A stretch of 64,000 nt of DNA from Aphis gossypii (taxonomy: Eukaryota > Arthropoda > Insecta > Hemiptera > Aphididae): NCBI RefSeq assembly GCF_020184175.1, contig NC_065531.1, positions 70,216,604 to 70,280,603 of the forward strand, written 5' to 3'. Each line of letters opens with the position of its first letter. Positions within the stretch are counted from its first letter, which is position 1. Positions 1-12,480 of this stretch are shown here, one piece after another. The notes under the pieces are model-generated. The model searched no databases. It saw nothing but the letters and a program-made list of their open reading frames with translations, and was not told the origin of the DNA. A program made the translations under genes and the position numbers.

Positions 1-1780
1 TATTATTTTTTTAAGAGGTTGCTCTGCACATAAAGGTATACTCTGCTCTCTCTGCGCATATTCAAGTACAGAGTAGGTCGTTCTACTCGTTCTGCCTGTA
101 TGATATATGGACGATACCTATATACACGAGGTAATAATTTATTAAAATGTAAATTAATTAAAATCCCTTCGAAACGCAGGAATTGTTTTTATTTAATTAC
201 ATTACATATATATATATAATATGCCTTGTTTTATTGTTGGCAAAGGACATTACATTTTTTTTTACCCAAAAGTGAACTAGGGTATTCGCAGGGCGTCGAG
301 GATATTTGGATTTGGAGAATATGCAGGCTCCTCACGGTTGTTATCGTTCAACCTTTTTGGCGATCCGATTGAGCATGATAAAAAAAAATATTGTGTACGT
401 TTTAGATTTTCACTAGTACCTACCTACCTACGTATTACGATGTTGATTGTTGACATGTTGTGTAGATTACTAATAAGTAATAACCTATGATAACTAACAT
501 GTTTCTTGAAAAAGATTTTGCTACCTATCGATCGATGGGAAGGTACCCACGAAAGTTGAAAATAATAGGAATAGATATAGGAAACCAAAAACTTAACTTC
601 ACTATAAACGCTTATCAGGTACCCTAAAGGGTGCAGTACACGCTTATGAAAAATCTCGTTTCAAATTTTTAAACCTCGACAATTAAATCACGATTATTGA
701 TAGTATTCAATTGCTAAAAAACTAAAAACTTAAGAGGTGCCGTGTATTCAACTACAACTGAACTAAGAAAAAACGTTATTGTTTAACATGAATAAAAAAG
801 TCTAAGATTTCGTTCATATATAGGTAACTATAGCTTAACCACTTTGAAAACTATCATCAATGAAAAGTGCTAATACTAATAATTAGTAAGAATTTCGAAG
901 TTTCGTGTTCACATTAGATTTACAATAAAATAACTAGTACAGCGTAAATGTTAATGAAATTTTAATATTAATAAGGTTGGTAAATTTGAAGAATATTAAA
1001 TTAGAAAATATGAAACAAATTACCTACTGACTGAATAAGTCGCTTTGGGTAGTACCTATATACTGATGAACTTGGCACCATGCATTTACAAGTAAAAACA
1101 AACAAGAAATGAAAATACAAGTATAATTGGTAAATAGGTACCTATTTTTATGGTTAGATCACTGATCAAGTTTTTTTTAGATACACCGATCTCAAAAACT
1201 TTCACCATAATATCGTTTTCAATTCAGTTTTGAATATTTTATTAATTTGATAAAAGAAATCTTAGTTTATTTTTGTTTTTTTAAAAATATAAAAGAGCCG
1301 ATTTCATTGTAATAGAAATTAAAAATACACAATGCATAGGTCTATTAATTTTTTTTTAAAAATTTCTAGCACAAACTATTAAATATTTATACAAACATAC
1401 AGTAATCGTTACGTAATTATAAGTTAGGGAAGTAGGAGGTATATAAATAAGTTTAATACCTGTACCTTAATCAGTGAAATTACTCGAACTAGTATTACAT
1501 TTAAATTCAAAGAAAGAAGGTAACAATCTAATAGCTTACACTGCTTGCAGCTAGTGGTTGTGAGGATGATATTGATAACCAAACTATTCATCTCTATTTT
1601 TCAATGTTCATTAAAATTCTCGACATTTTTTATACTGCTTAAAGAATGTGTTGTGGCAATACAACCTTTTATATTTCAAATCAAAAATTCCTCATTTGAC
1701 TGAAAATTTTTTAGTATACAATTTATTATTTTTTTTATTTTTTAACATTTCGATGAAAGTACTAAATAGTGTCTAAATAC
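1..1780. other. AT-rich non-coding sequence
   Basis: I see no gene here. If the galactosyltransferase transcript reading leftward is very long its 3' end could reach this far, but nothing marks that. A stretch near 1605-1670 resembles the dispersed repeat also found at about 21720-21900 and 30895-31075. Confidence 0.4.
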
Positions 1781-2055
1781 CTAAGGACACCCGCATGTGT
1801 TGTCTCTGCCTTACAAGTGCGCGTAACAAAGTAAATGTACGCTCTTTAGATCACATTTAGCTCCGTTAGTTTAAAAATTAAAGAGAATCGATATATTATG
1901 AAACTTGATGGTAAGAATATTATGTGTTCTTATATTGATTTTTTACAATAGTTAAATTTCTTACTAAGTTATATAATATAGCGAAAATAAAAATACTAAT
2001 AATTCACTTAAAAACTGAATAGAAGAAAAAACCAACATACACACACTATATTGAA
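1781..2055. repeat. truncated copy of the fold-back element at 26895
   Basis: The motifs CATGTGTTGTCTCTGCCTTA, TTTAGCTCCGTTAGTTTAAA and GAAACTTGATGGTAAGAA recur in the same order as in the arm of the complete element at 26895-27351. Near 2010-2045 the piece reading CACTTAAAAACTGAATAG through the CATACACACAC tract is the reverse complement of the inner part of that arm. The copy is therefore also a fold-back, but degenerate and without a recognisable right terminus. Confidence 0.6.
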
Positions 2056-5000
2056 GAAAAAAGGGGATGAATTACTTAGTACCAATAAAGGATGTATAAA
2101 AATAAGATGATCACTGTGATCATTTCAGGTTATGAATGATTTCAATAATTATTTCAAACAAACAAAATCAAAATAGTTTTATTTCAAATAAAATAAGGAT
2201 TCTTAAAAATTATAATAACAACTTTATTTTTATTAAATAAACATTAAATAAATACGCCAGAATCAATAACTCAAATCAATAATTAGATAATAATTTGTAT
2301 TACAATTGATTATAAACAGTATTTCATTACCAACAAGTAGCATTAGGCATTCAAATTATATTTTAAGGAATGTATTGCAAACAAATATAGGTACATAATT
2401 TATATATAAACACAATACAACTAATTTTAACTCCTTTGTTAAAACACAGTTCATATATTTTTTTTAAATTGTATTTTAAAAAATTAATTTTTTTAAGAGC
2501 ACCTAATATTATATCTGTGTATCTTTAACAGCACATTTGAAATATAATTTTATTGAATTCTTTCGAGTAGCTTGTTCATTAATTTATATCAGATCCTCTA
2601 TCTGTCGATGGTAAGACAAGTTGGTCCCCAATACATATTTCATGAAATATAACAAAAGAAAAAAAGAAAACATGAAACAAATAATAAGTTAAGGTGATTA
2701 CTTAAATAATAATTACTGTGATAATTGAGCAAAAAATTATAACTGACATTTCTTTGACACTAAGTTCTAAATTTTGGCACCAATTCAATAAAAAAATTCT
2801 AAATTTTTAAAAAAAATTATAATTAACAATTTTTGGTATTTGATATATATACTAATTACAATAATTATGTATTTAACATTAACAATTTGTAATAATTGAT
2901 TACATATTATATAAGACAAAATTTTAAGTACATAATCATATTACAAACATGTTTTTTCAATGACACAGATCTTAGTAAATTAGTATCTTACTAAATAAAA
3001 AATAACCATTTTCAACAAAATTCTGATTTATACAACTATAAATTAAGAAAATAAAGTATTCTAGTTTAAACTATTAAATTAGATATGCCTTATTGTTAAC
3101 TTAAAACCTGAATATTGATACGCACCAAATTAATATTTTTTTATCTGAATGGAGTACCTAGTATGATAAAGCATTATTTTAAATTTAAATTGAGTTTGTA
3201 TCATAAATTTCAGATAAAAAAAAAAAGAAAAAAATTTAACTAATTTAACACTATTAAGAGTATACTTTTGAATAAAACACAAAAACAATTTATAATATAT
3301 GTTGAAACATTCAACTCAATTTAAGTACATTTCATGAGATCTCCTTTTGACATCTACTTTTTAATGTTTGACATCAAACATTAAAATATTTTTTATTTTT
3401 TATTTATTAAGATACTTTGTTATAATAATTAAAAGTCTCAACAATATATTTAAATTGTAAAATTAATACTTATATTAGGAACAAGTATGCAACAAAAAAA
3501 GCAAGGATTAGAACTAATTATATACAAATTATTAATATAAAGTTAAACACGAGAGAAATTACTAGTTAATTTAGTTTTGTTTAATTTAAACTTAAATGTT
3601 TATAAACAATAATATAAAGATATAGCATTTAACCAAAATGCTCTTGGTATTGATTATATTAAAAATTCATTACAATACCAAAAATTTTTTCATCAAATCT
3701 AAAATTATTCCAAGTAAAGGAAAATCAAAAAGGAGTATAATCACTAAGTTCAATTTCTTTAATCCAGTACTATTGAATTTAAGTTTTACAAACAAACAAT
3801 CCTATCCGTAGCGCATTTTCTTTCAAATTATGATAAAATAGTTATAGCTTACAACAGTGATAACAATAATTTTTTTAATAATTTAGCTATTACTCAAAAT
3901 TAATTTAAGAAAAATAAATATGTCTTATTAATTACAATAATAATTAGTCTTTAATCCTTGCTTTTATGACTGTATTAAAAATTATATTGGCATATATACA
4001 AATAAGAAATTCATTTGAAAATCGACTTAATATGTATATTAAAAAAGATATTACAATATGAGGATACTTTTTAGAATCGTATATTTACTATGGTAAAGAT
4101 CATTTCTGAAATTAAAGTAGTCTACCACAGGCTATTATTTATTTATCACTTTATTCATTGGATTCAAAAAAATCATACGATAACTATTGAAATATTATTG
4201 ATGATTAAGTGAAAAAATGAACAAAAGCCAAAAAATTTTTCATAAATAAGACAATCCAAAACAAAATTAAAACTATTCAATAAGAGGTATACATTTTCTT
4301 GGAATGCAAACAATTTAACAATCAAAATTAAACACATTTTTATTTGGGTATAACTGAAAAACAAAAATGATCACTAAACTGATTAACTACATGTTAATCT
4401 TTAGTTTAATAGAAACATTAAATAATAAAATACTTCAAGTGATTTGACTCATTAATTTGGTTAGGAATATAATATTAAAGAAACAGCTAGTACTTATTGA
4501 TGGATTTGAGAAATGGTAGAATGCTGTCTCATCTTTAGACATAATTTAAACAAATTCACCAAATTTTATAAAATTTAATTTACTATTTTAACTGTATTAT
4601 ATTTAAATATTTAATTGGCATAATTTGAAAACTTGGTATTGAAGAACTGAAATTGTTGTTCAAAGTTAGTTAAACTACATTCTAATTATACTTTAAAATC
4701 ATAAAAACCTTATTTATTTTCTGTTTTACCCTGCCATCACAATTTTTATTTGAAACAATAATTGCAAGATGTATTTTTTATTTTTGCTTTTTTTCATAAG
4801 TATCTCATACATTTAATCAATTGAATTTCTTATTTTATAAGCTATAAGTAAACAGGATCTGTGTATTGTTAATACTATTTATTATTATTGTTAAATAGGT
4901 ATACATAAATCGGTATACATGGTATGGTATTAATGTTTTTTTAAATTATTAAGGGATATTAATAATTAATATTAAATTATAAATAACACAGTATATTAGT

Positions 5001-5424
5001 AAATATATATATATATGTACATTTTACAAATTAAATGGTTATTTAAAATGTATGTAATTAATTAGTATATCATTGAAAAATGATAATTTTATTATACTAT
5101 ACACTATATATTATGTAGTTGGTATATGTCATATGTCTATAAATATATCACTTGAAACTTTTTATATTAACACCCCTTAAATATAATTTGTAGCGCTTCG
5201 TAGTTCACACTATATAATTAGGTACCTAAGTATCTAAAATAAAATAATATTATAATTTATACATACATATTGTTTTATAACTTTCATTTTTAAAATCAGC
5301 CTTTATTTTAAAAAACCTACAAATATTATTTCCTAAAATAAAAATAAAATAATAACAAATAACTTTTTTACATGCTACTTTATCACAATTCATTATTCAA
5401 TCTTCAAGAATTAACCATATTTGT
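2056..5424. other. AT-rich sequence downstream of the galactosyltransferase gene
   Basis: Very AT-rich and full of stops in all frames. On the minus strand it follows the stop codon of the GT31 gene, so the first part is probably its 3' untranslated region. AATAAA-like hexamers are too frequent by chance in such sequence to place the polyadenylation site. Confidence 0.35.
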
Positions 5425-6477
5425 TTAGTTATTACCAACATTCATATCAAGTCCAAGGTTGGTTGAAGATGAAACAACAGTATCATCAGGTTGTAAAATA
5501 ATATTCCAAAATTTTCTCATTGACTGATCTGCTTCAGATAATAAGCAAAATAAAAACTTGCGACTAATATTTTTATCGTCCCTTACATCAGATTCGTCCA
5601 CTGCTAATTCTGCTAAATCTGTTTGAGTAATATTTTGTTTGACTGCTATTGTACCAGTTATGTGAACATCATCAATCCAAAAGTATGGAGTTACTTGTGC
5701 TTCTGTGTATAGTTTATAAATTACATCTGGTGAATAAACTATCGCCCAGCCTCTGCAATATGTTGGATACCAACGATTTGGATATTCAGAATATGAAACT
5801 CTCCATTTAGATCTATATGAACGTTTTACCATACTCGATAATATGAGTTGGCACATAAGCAAATTTCGCGCTCCTAAAGGTGATAATCTATGATTGAGTA
5901 TTTCCAACAAATATGGTGCATTAACCAACGTATCATCATCAGTTTTGAGCAAATACCTGGCACAAGGACAATAGTACAAAGTCCATTTAAATACCATCAC
6001 ATGTTTATAAGTTAAATTACGGTAACAATCTATAAAGTTGCCTTGAACAATATCACTATACAATTGATTTTCTAAAATAACATTGTTTTGAGTAATGTTT
6101 GAATCTGGTAGACCCATGAAAAATAACGTTGGTATCATTTTTGCCCATGTATCTCTTATAGCCTGACGTTTGGCATAATGTCCTGGTGCAGTATGAACTA
6201 AAGCTACTACCAGTTTAGTATTGTTGTCGCATACCTTTTGGTTTATATTGAAATTGAAAGATGGCAAATCGATCAAAGAGTGAAGATCTGTATCGGACAA
6301 AGAATGTAATTCGAATGGTTTCGAAGTAACATTTTCTATTGTAAGTATACGATATTCGACATGGCCAGCATGTGATTCGTCGACATTGGCTATCTTGCTC
6401 CATACTGACCACAAAGAAAATGTGATTAATGTAAGGCTGCCAAGCGATAAAATTAAAGAATACAATCGTACTATCAT
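5425..6477 (-). CDS. beta-1,3-galactosyltransferase-like protein, GT31 family
   Basis: A complete 350-residue type II Golgi membrane protein. It has a short cytoplasmic N-terminus, one hydrophobic span at about residues 7-25, a variable stem to about 85, then the GT31 catalytic domain. Seen directly: KLVVALVHTAPGH at 88-100, RQAIRDTWAK at 104-113 (the family's R.aIR.TW signature), the metal-binding DDD in YLLKTDDDTLVN at 180-182, a CRGWAIVYS segment at 241-249, and WIDDVHITG at 267-275. That last motif sits where the family usually has an acidic E/D-D-V-Y.G motif. Sequons N-x-S/T occur at N49, N85, N127, N154, N282 and N303. Family enzymes transfer galactose or GlcNAc from UDP-sugar onto glycans in the secretory pathway; the acceptor cannot be told from sequence. 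The coding region has no intron. The ATG at 6477 is chosen because it begins just before the membrane span and lies 26 nt inside an exon with a good acceptor. B3GALT1/2/5-like versus B3GNT-like assignment is open. Confidence 0.88.
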   Translation of the reverse strand: MIVRLYSLILSLGSLTLITFSLWSVWSKIANVDESHAGHVEYRILTIENVTSKPFELHSLSDTDLHSLIDLPSFNFNINQKVCDNNTKLVVALVHTAPGHYAKRQAIRDTWAKMIPTLFFMGLPDSNITQNNVILENQLYSDIVQGNFIDCYRNLTYKHVMVFKWTLYYCPCARYLLKTDDDTLVNAPYLLEILNHRLSPLGARNLLMCQLILSSMVKRSYRSKWRVSYSEYPNRWYPTYCRGWAIVYSPDVIYKLYTEAQVTPYFWIDDVHITGTIAVKQNITQTDLAELAVDESDVRDDKNISRKFLFCLLSEADQSMRKFWNIILQPDDTVVSSSTNLGLDMNVGNN

Positions 6478-6503
6478 GGCATTTCTTCTACCTATTGACT
6501 GTT
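6478..6503 (-). promoter_or_regulatory. 5' UTR part of the coding exon, with a two-codon upstream ORF
   Basis: On the minus strand the acceptor TTATGTTTCAG precedes an exon beginning at 6503. The untranslated leader contains an upstream ATG at 6482-6480 followed by CCA and TGA. The TGA (6476-6474) overlaps the main start in the string ATGCCATGATAG. This start-stop arrangement could restrain or re-initiate translation of the glycosyltransferase; that role is inference. Confidence 0.6.
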
Positions 6504-7943
6504 CTGAAACATAAAATAATTTAATATTTTAATATTCAAGATAAGATTTCAATTGTTATTAAAATGTATAAACATTTATAGAAAATAGATTATACAGATG
6601 AAATGAATAAAAAAATAATATACATAAAGAGTACTACTAATTCAACAAAAGTAAACACATAAATTATAATAAAAATGTATAATATTTAATAATTATTTAT
6701 AGTAACTCAAAAGCAACATTAATGTGAATGGTAAGATACCTACTCTTGAATATCTACCCCAAGAAATTTATATAAGAAAAATACTTTAAATATACATTAA
6801 ATAAAAATTAATTAATTAATAAATAAAAATCTCGGAATTTTCTATGGTGTACAGTAGGTGGTTTAGAGTGTACCTTGGCCATTGAATAGGTCATTATAAT
6901 GTATGTGTTAAATTAATTGAATTCAGTAATAAATCATTACAAACCAAAAAACAATTCTAAGCGGAGACTAGACTGTTAGTTTACATTACTAGATATTTTA
7001 TTAAATTCCTTTTAAATTTGTTATGAGTAGATTCAATTTATTAATGTAACAGTATATATTTATATAATTTTATCATATACATTTTGAGTTAATACTCACT
7101 TACTATAATACAGTGTTAATTGGTTTGGTTTGAGGTAATTAGACAATAACATAATCTAGATACTTTAAAAATGCCATTGTATATATAGTTAAATATAATG
7201 ATATATGTAAAAGTTTTAAGTCCTTTGTTTAAATATCCAATAGTAAAAATTTATTTATTTTTTATAAAATTGTATGTGAACCTTGAATTATTTAAACCTT
7301 AACCAACTATTATAATTGAAGATGTTACACATTTTAAATTGCAAAATTACACGTTTTGTGATTTTAACAAAATTAGTCAACATTTTAAATCACTCATAAA
7401 AAATATAAGTGGGTTTAGACTTTTAGAATTTCCAATTAAAGACTTATATAGGAATCTTGTATTAAATTTTCAAACATTAGATGATAAATAAAAAATAGCA
7501 TGCATTTTTAATTTTTAACATTAAAAAAAAAATTATGATTATTGATTTTAATAATTTTAATTGGATTATTTAATTAATGAAAAATCTATATTAAAATATA
7601 CATAGTACATAAAACAAAAATACTAAAAAGGTTGATAATTTCAAATATTTACAAATAGCATATAAAGAGTCAAGATATTTTGTCTTTTAAATGCTATTAT
7701 AATTATTTTGGTGAAAAATTCAACAACAAAAAAACAAATTTTGTCAAAAACTAGCTTTTTTCATAACTCAACTTTAGATTCCCTTCTATCAAATCACTTA
7801 TAGCTCCACTCAGAATTTAAAATCCTAAGTTATAATCATTTTCTTTTTTTATTACTTCTTTTAAAATCACAATTTTTAATTTAATATTAAGAAACAACAA
7901 CTTACTAAAGACACATCAACAACAAATATATAATTTTACTTAC
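6504..7943 (-). other. probable intron of the GT31 gene
   Basis: AT-rich sequence between a clean minus-strand donor (GTAAGT at 7943-7938) and acceptor (TTTCAG ending at 6504). No other feature was recognised inside it. Confidence 0.5.
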
Positions 7944-8010
7944 ATTACTTAGTTTTAATTCTTCAATTGTCTTCAGGAAGTTAGAATTAATAGTATTATT
8001 GATCTAGGAC
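7944..8010 (-). other. candidate non-coding 5' exon of the GT31 gene
   Basis: A 67-nt segment on the minus strand is bounded by an acceptor after a long T tract (TTTTTTTTAG) and by the strong donor AAT|GTAAGT. It contains no useful ORF and would join the coding exon at 6503. Inferred from splice signals only. Confidence 0.45.
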
Positions 8011-10107
8011 CTAAAAAAAAAAGCATGTATTAGAAAAAAGTGTGAAGTAAGATTGTTAGTGATTATAGTAACATAATATGTAGTATATTTCAAACAAACA
8101 ATAATAGGTTGTAGTATTAGGTAATAGATCAAAATAAATCATTTCAGGAATGTATTTTCTTTGCGGACTATGAAACTAGCATTAAAATAATACAAACAAT
8201 GCCATTTAATACTGATTATATCATTATATTTTATACCGTTTTGTGATGGTACATGAGCATGATTTATGTCATGGTTAGTGTCATTGAATAATTTTCAGAA
8301 TGACTACTGTTCCATATCTAGTTTTAAATTACTTTCACCAACTAACTTCTTTAAGCCTATTTAATTTAATTTATCACAACTAATACTTTTAACTTGGCAA
8401 GACAACCCACTATTTTTTTTATACATACAATAATATAATGTTCTGATTCAATGAGCCAGGCTAATGCATATTTTATGCAAATACCTTTTTATTATAAATG
8501 CATTTTTGATCTAAATTATTTTAAATTTATAAATTAACTTATTGAAAGGTATTTGACAGTTAAAACTATAATTGTGACACATTTATCAATTAAAAATAAC
8601 AATGTGACCCTGATGACAAAAAACAATTTTATGATAAATCAACTATGTTATAGAATTCTAATTAGCTAGAAATGGATATAAATAATTGATGACCATAATT
8701 TAAGTAGAAGGAGTACCTCCACCTCCTCCAACAGAATTGAATTATCAATAGCTAATAAATATGTCTTAGACATCAATATGAATAAAATTATTTATAGCCA
8801 ACATATATGTAAAGGATTATCAGGAATGCTGTAATTTATATGAAGTATTTCTTCTATATTTGATACAAATTTAGATTGAAATAAACAAAAAAATCATAGA
8901 TAGATAGATGGATATTCAATCAATAATTATTACAGAATTAAATACTTATCTAATTGAATTTATTCTAATGTGTTTGAGGTAGTGTATAATTGTTTTTAAG
9001 ATGGATATCATTAGAATTTATTGCATAGAGATATGTTGAAACTTACTTCCAAGGTACAGCAACATAAAGTTTATAAAAAAACATAAAAATGTACTTGTTT
9101 TGTATTAGAAAAGGCTATAAGAAAAACACTTCTATGAAAGAAACACTTAATAGAATTATTAAATTCTTAAAATCTATTAATTTTCCAAAGTTATTATTAA
9201 TATAGCCATTACACTTAATATATTGCCATACCTGTCAACATATAGTTTTTAAAATAAAGCAATAGTCAATTTACAATTCAAAAACTGACATTTTAAAATC
9301 GATTGAAGTAGGTAGGTATTATCATTATTTATATTTAACCACAATAATTTATGCCCTAAAGAATAGGGTTGAAAATATCTATATGATGTCGCCACAAAGT
9401 CTCTTGCAATATTGATGACTCAGTTTTCTAAGTAGCTATACCCATGATTATTTTGCTTCAAGGACAAAATACAAGGATATTATAATTTAAAGTTTATGTT
9501 TTATATCAAAAAACATAAATAATATATGATATAAGTAGATAGATATTTATAAAAATTAATATTTTAATTATTATGTAGGTATGTACTTGTGTATAATGTA
9601 AATATAATACTAACCAAATAACATATAGTACGTATCTGACTAAAACAAACATTTAATGTCAAGTGGAAACTCTATCAATAACTTGGACCTGACCTGTTTA
9701 ATATAACCCTGGATAAGTTAAATAGTTATTTTTAAATTAGTACCTAATTATTAAATTATATTAATTGGTTATTTCATTGTTCATTTATGTTTTTTATATC
9801 ATTACCTAATGTAACTTATGTAAATAAATAGGTACTATCATTGTTAACATATATTTGTAAATTGGAATATTATTATTACAATTTAAAACATTATTTTATT
9901 AAAGTGTACTATTCAAGCATTAAAATTACTAATAAATTAAATTCATACCTTAAATATTAACATGATTCATGAATCTAAGATTGCAAAGCAACATTGTAAT
10001 ACTTAAATAAAATAAATTAAGATTTAGTTTTAAGATAGTAACCATTTTGTTATTAAATGTATAATGTATCAACTAAACCAAATTTTGCAGAAAGTAATAC
10101 CATAGAT
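8011..10107. other. AT-rich sequence, probable intron of the GT31 gene
   Basis: Nothing beyond AT-rich sequence was recognised. It lies between the candidate 5' exons of the minus-strand GT31 gene. Confidence 0.35.
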
Positions 10108-10247
10108 CAGCGGTTCCTTTCATACCCCTAAGCATAATATTTTGCTTAATTGTACCCCTCATAATACATTTTAAACTTTTTCATATAACTACTCTTAAAT
10201 ATTTACCCAATTTTTTTTTTTCGTGTAACCCAGGTTGAGAACCGCTG
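10108..10247. mobile_element. small hAT-like MITE
   Basis: About 140 bp with inverted ends CAGCGGTTC and GAACCGCTG. The right end extends to GGTTGAGAACCGCTG and the interior has the T-rich, CCCCTCATAATACAT-type composition of 'CAGNGGTTCTCAACC' hAT MITEs. I could not find a convincing 8-bp target duplication, so the boundaries are tentative. It lies within the presumed intron of the GT31 gene. Confidence 0.55.
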
Positions 10248-12480
10248 CGGCATAAATAAAAGACAAGAAATTAGAAAAACAAGTTTTAAAACATAAAAAT
10301 ATTAAACATTCTGGTCTCGATAATACAATAAATGAATGTTATGGTAGGTTTAATCTTTATATGTAATTATATTTTGAGAATGAAGTAGGTGATAAATAAA
10401 TATTGTTAGTATTTGTATTTTGACAACTTAATAAAAATATGCTACACATACCTATAATATATTTAAAAAAAAAAAATGTTTTAATTTTATGATGAAAATT
10501 AATAATAATTGAAAAAATAATTAGTTTGACTGATATTTGCATAAAATATTTCTAAACCTGATGTACCTATAAATAAACGTAAAAATATTGATTTTATACA
10601 TAAATATGCAGCTAAGATACACTTTAACTTAAATTAAACTTTACTGTTTATATTAGTATAAAAAATAAAAACAAACTAATTAAATATATATTATCAGATA
10701 TATTATTCTTTAGTAAAAATTATTGAAAGGCGGTTTACTTTTTAGATAGGTATTTATATTTATAAAACATATATTAATGAAATAAATTAATTATAAATTA
10801 ATATTCCTCTAATAAATTATCATTTTTTTTTAGTCATTCATAATATTCCAAGTTATGCTTAAGAAATTAAATATTTCCCAATTCTTAAAATATTCTCAGA
10901 TAGGTATGTAAGAAAGATTTTCCTGTGGACACAATTAAATACTTTAAATAGGAAGTTTAATTTTAATTATCTTCAATTTTTACTTTGATTAAGTAAATTT
11001 TAACATTAATAATCATACAGCCGTGTATGAGTATGTATTTGTATATTTAGTAGTAAAGGCCAAATAGGCCTAAAAATGGAGAAAATAAATTTTCAGTGTG
11101 GGCCATTACTGTTTTAGCTCCAAAGCACTACTTTTTTTGTGGATTTTAATAATGATAATTAAAGTTTGGTCTATAAAAAGGATTGTCTACCACTTTATTT
11201 AGAAAATGGCAATTTATTTTCTAATTAATGTATTTCACACCATATAGTGTATCTATTAAGTCTGGAGAGATGCATATTCATAAAAATATCTTATCTAGAG
11301 ATTGTGGCTGGTTATTTAGCCAAAGTATCACAAAAAATAACAATAACTGATATAATATAAGTGGATGATAATTTGTACATAATAAATAATAATCAGTATT
11401 AAAAACTATGTTTTGAAATCTACATTTGTACCTATAACTGTCTGCAAGCATCTAATGAAATGAGATGTGACTACATTATTAATGAAATAGATATGTAACA
11501 AAATTAAAACATAGACAGGAAAGTTTAACAAATGTTTAAAAAATCTTATGGATCTCAAACAACTTTGTAAGTAGGTAGCATTTATGAAATTTTTAGTCTT
11601 TTAAAAATTTTCCCTATAATAAAAAAATACCTATCTGGCCAAGGTAAAAACTCTCACTTGAACTGGAAATTAACCATAAACCATCATAAACATTTGCCAC
11701 CACTTGTGATTTATTTTTTAATATTATGATTAGTACTTTAAGAGGTCTCTGGGACATAGCTTTTTAAGTCATTTTATCAAATTATTGGTATGGGTATTAA
11801 GATTTGAATACAATTTAGTACAATAACTCATTAAGTCTAAGTAGTTTTAGTAATTTTACCTCAAACTTATACTCATATAATTTATTCTAAATATAGGTAA
11901 TTACAATAAGTTTCAAAAAACAAAAGATAAGTTATTTATGATAAGCCAACAAAGAAAACAATAACAAAACATGATAACATTTAGTAGACAAATCGAAATA
12001 ACATATTTTAATAATACTCAATCATCTTCCATAATGACTTAAAATGAGTACCCACAATATTAATATAGGTAATTGTTTTTATAAAATTAAGGAATCTGTG
12101 TACCTATCTATTAATATTTATCACCAATCTCACAAAAAACACTTACTTTCTAAACAAAAAGTAACACTTTGAAAATAAAATTGGGCTACTCTGTGATATG
12201 CTGATTAACCACAAAAAGCTAGATGCCAAGAAGTTAAAATTATCCAAATTTGCTGAGTATTTTCACTGTGAAGGTTAACAATAATAAATCTGTAATTTTA
12301 TACTGTTGTTCGCCAGCGAACTAAACAGTATTGATCCAACTAAACAATTAGGATAAGCTATTGGATTAGAATTAATAGATAATCTCAGTCTACACTATGC
12401 ATTAAAATTAAATATAAATAAATATTACACAATTGTTTTGAAGTGTTTTTGAAACCAACAGTGAAGCTACAAGTAAAAAC
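10248..12480. other. AT-rich sequence, probable first intron of the GT31 gene
   Basis: No coding region, RNA gene or repeat boundary recognised. Confidence 0.3.

Noticed and set aside
6215..6412. 65-codon frame overlapping the GT31 coding region
   Set aside because: It overlaps the well-supported glycosyltransferase frame on the same strand and has no features of its own.
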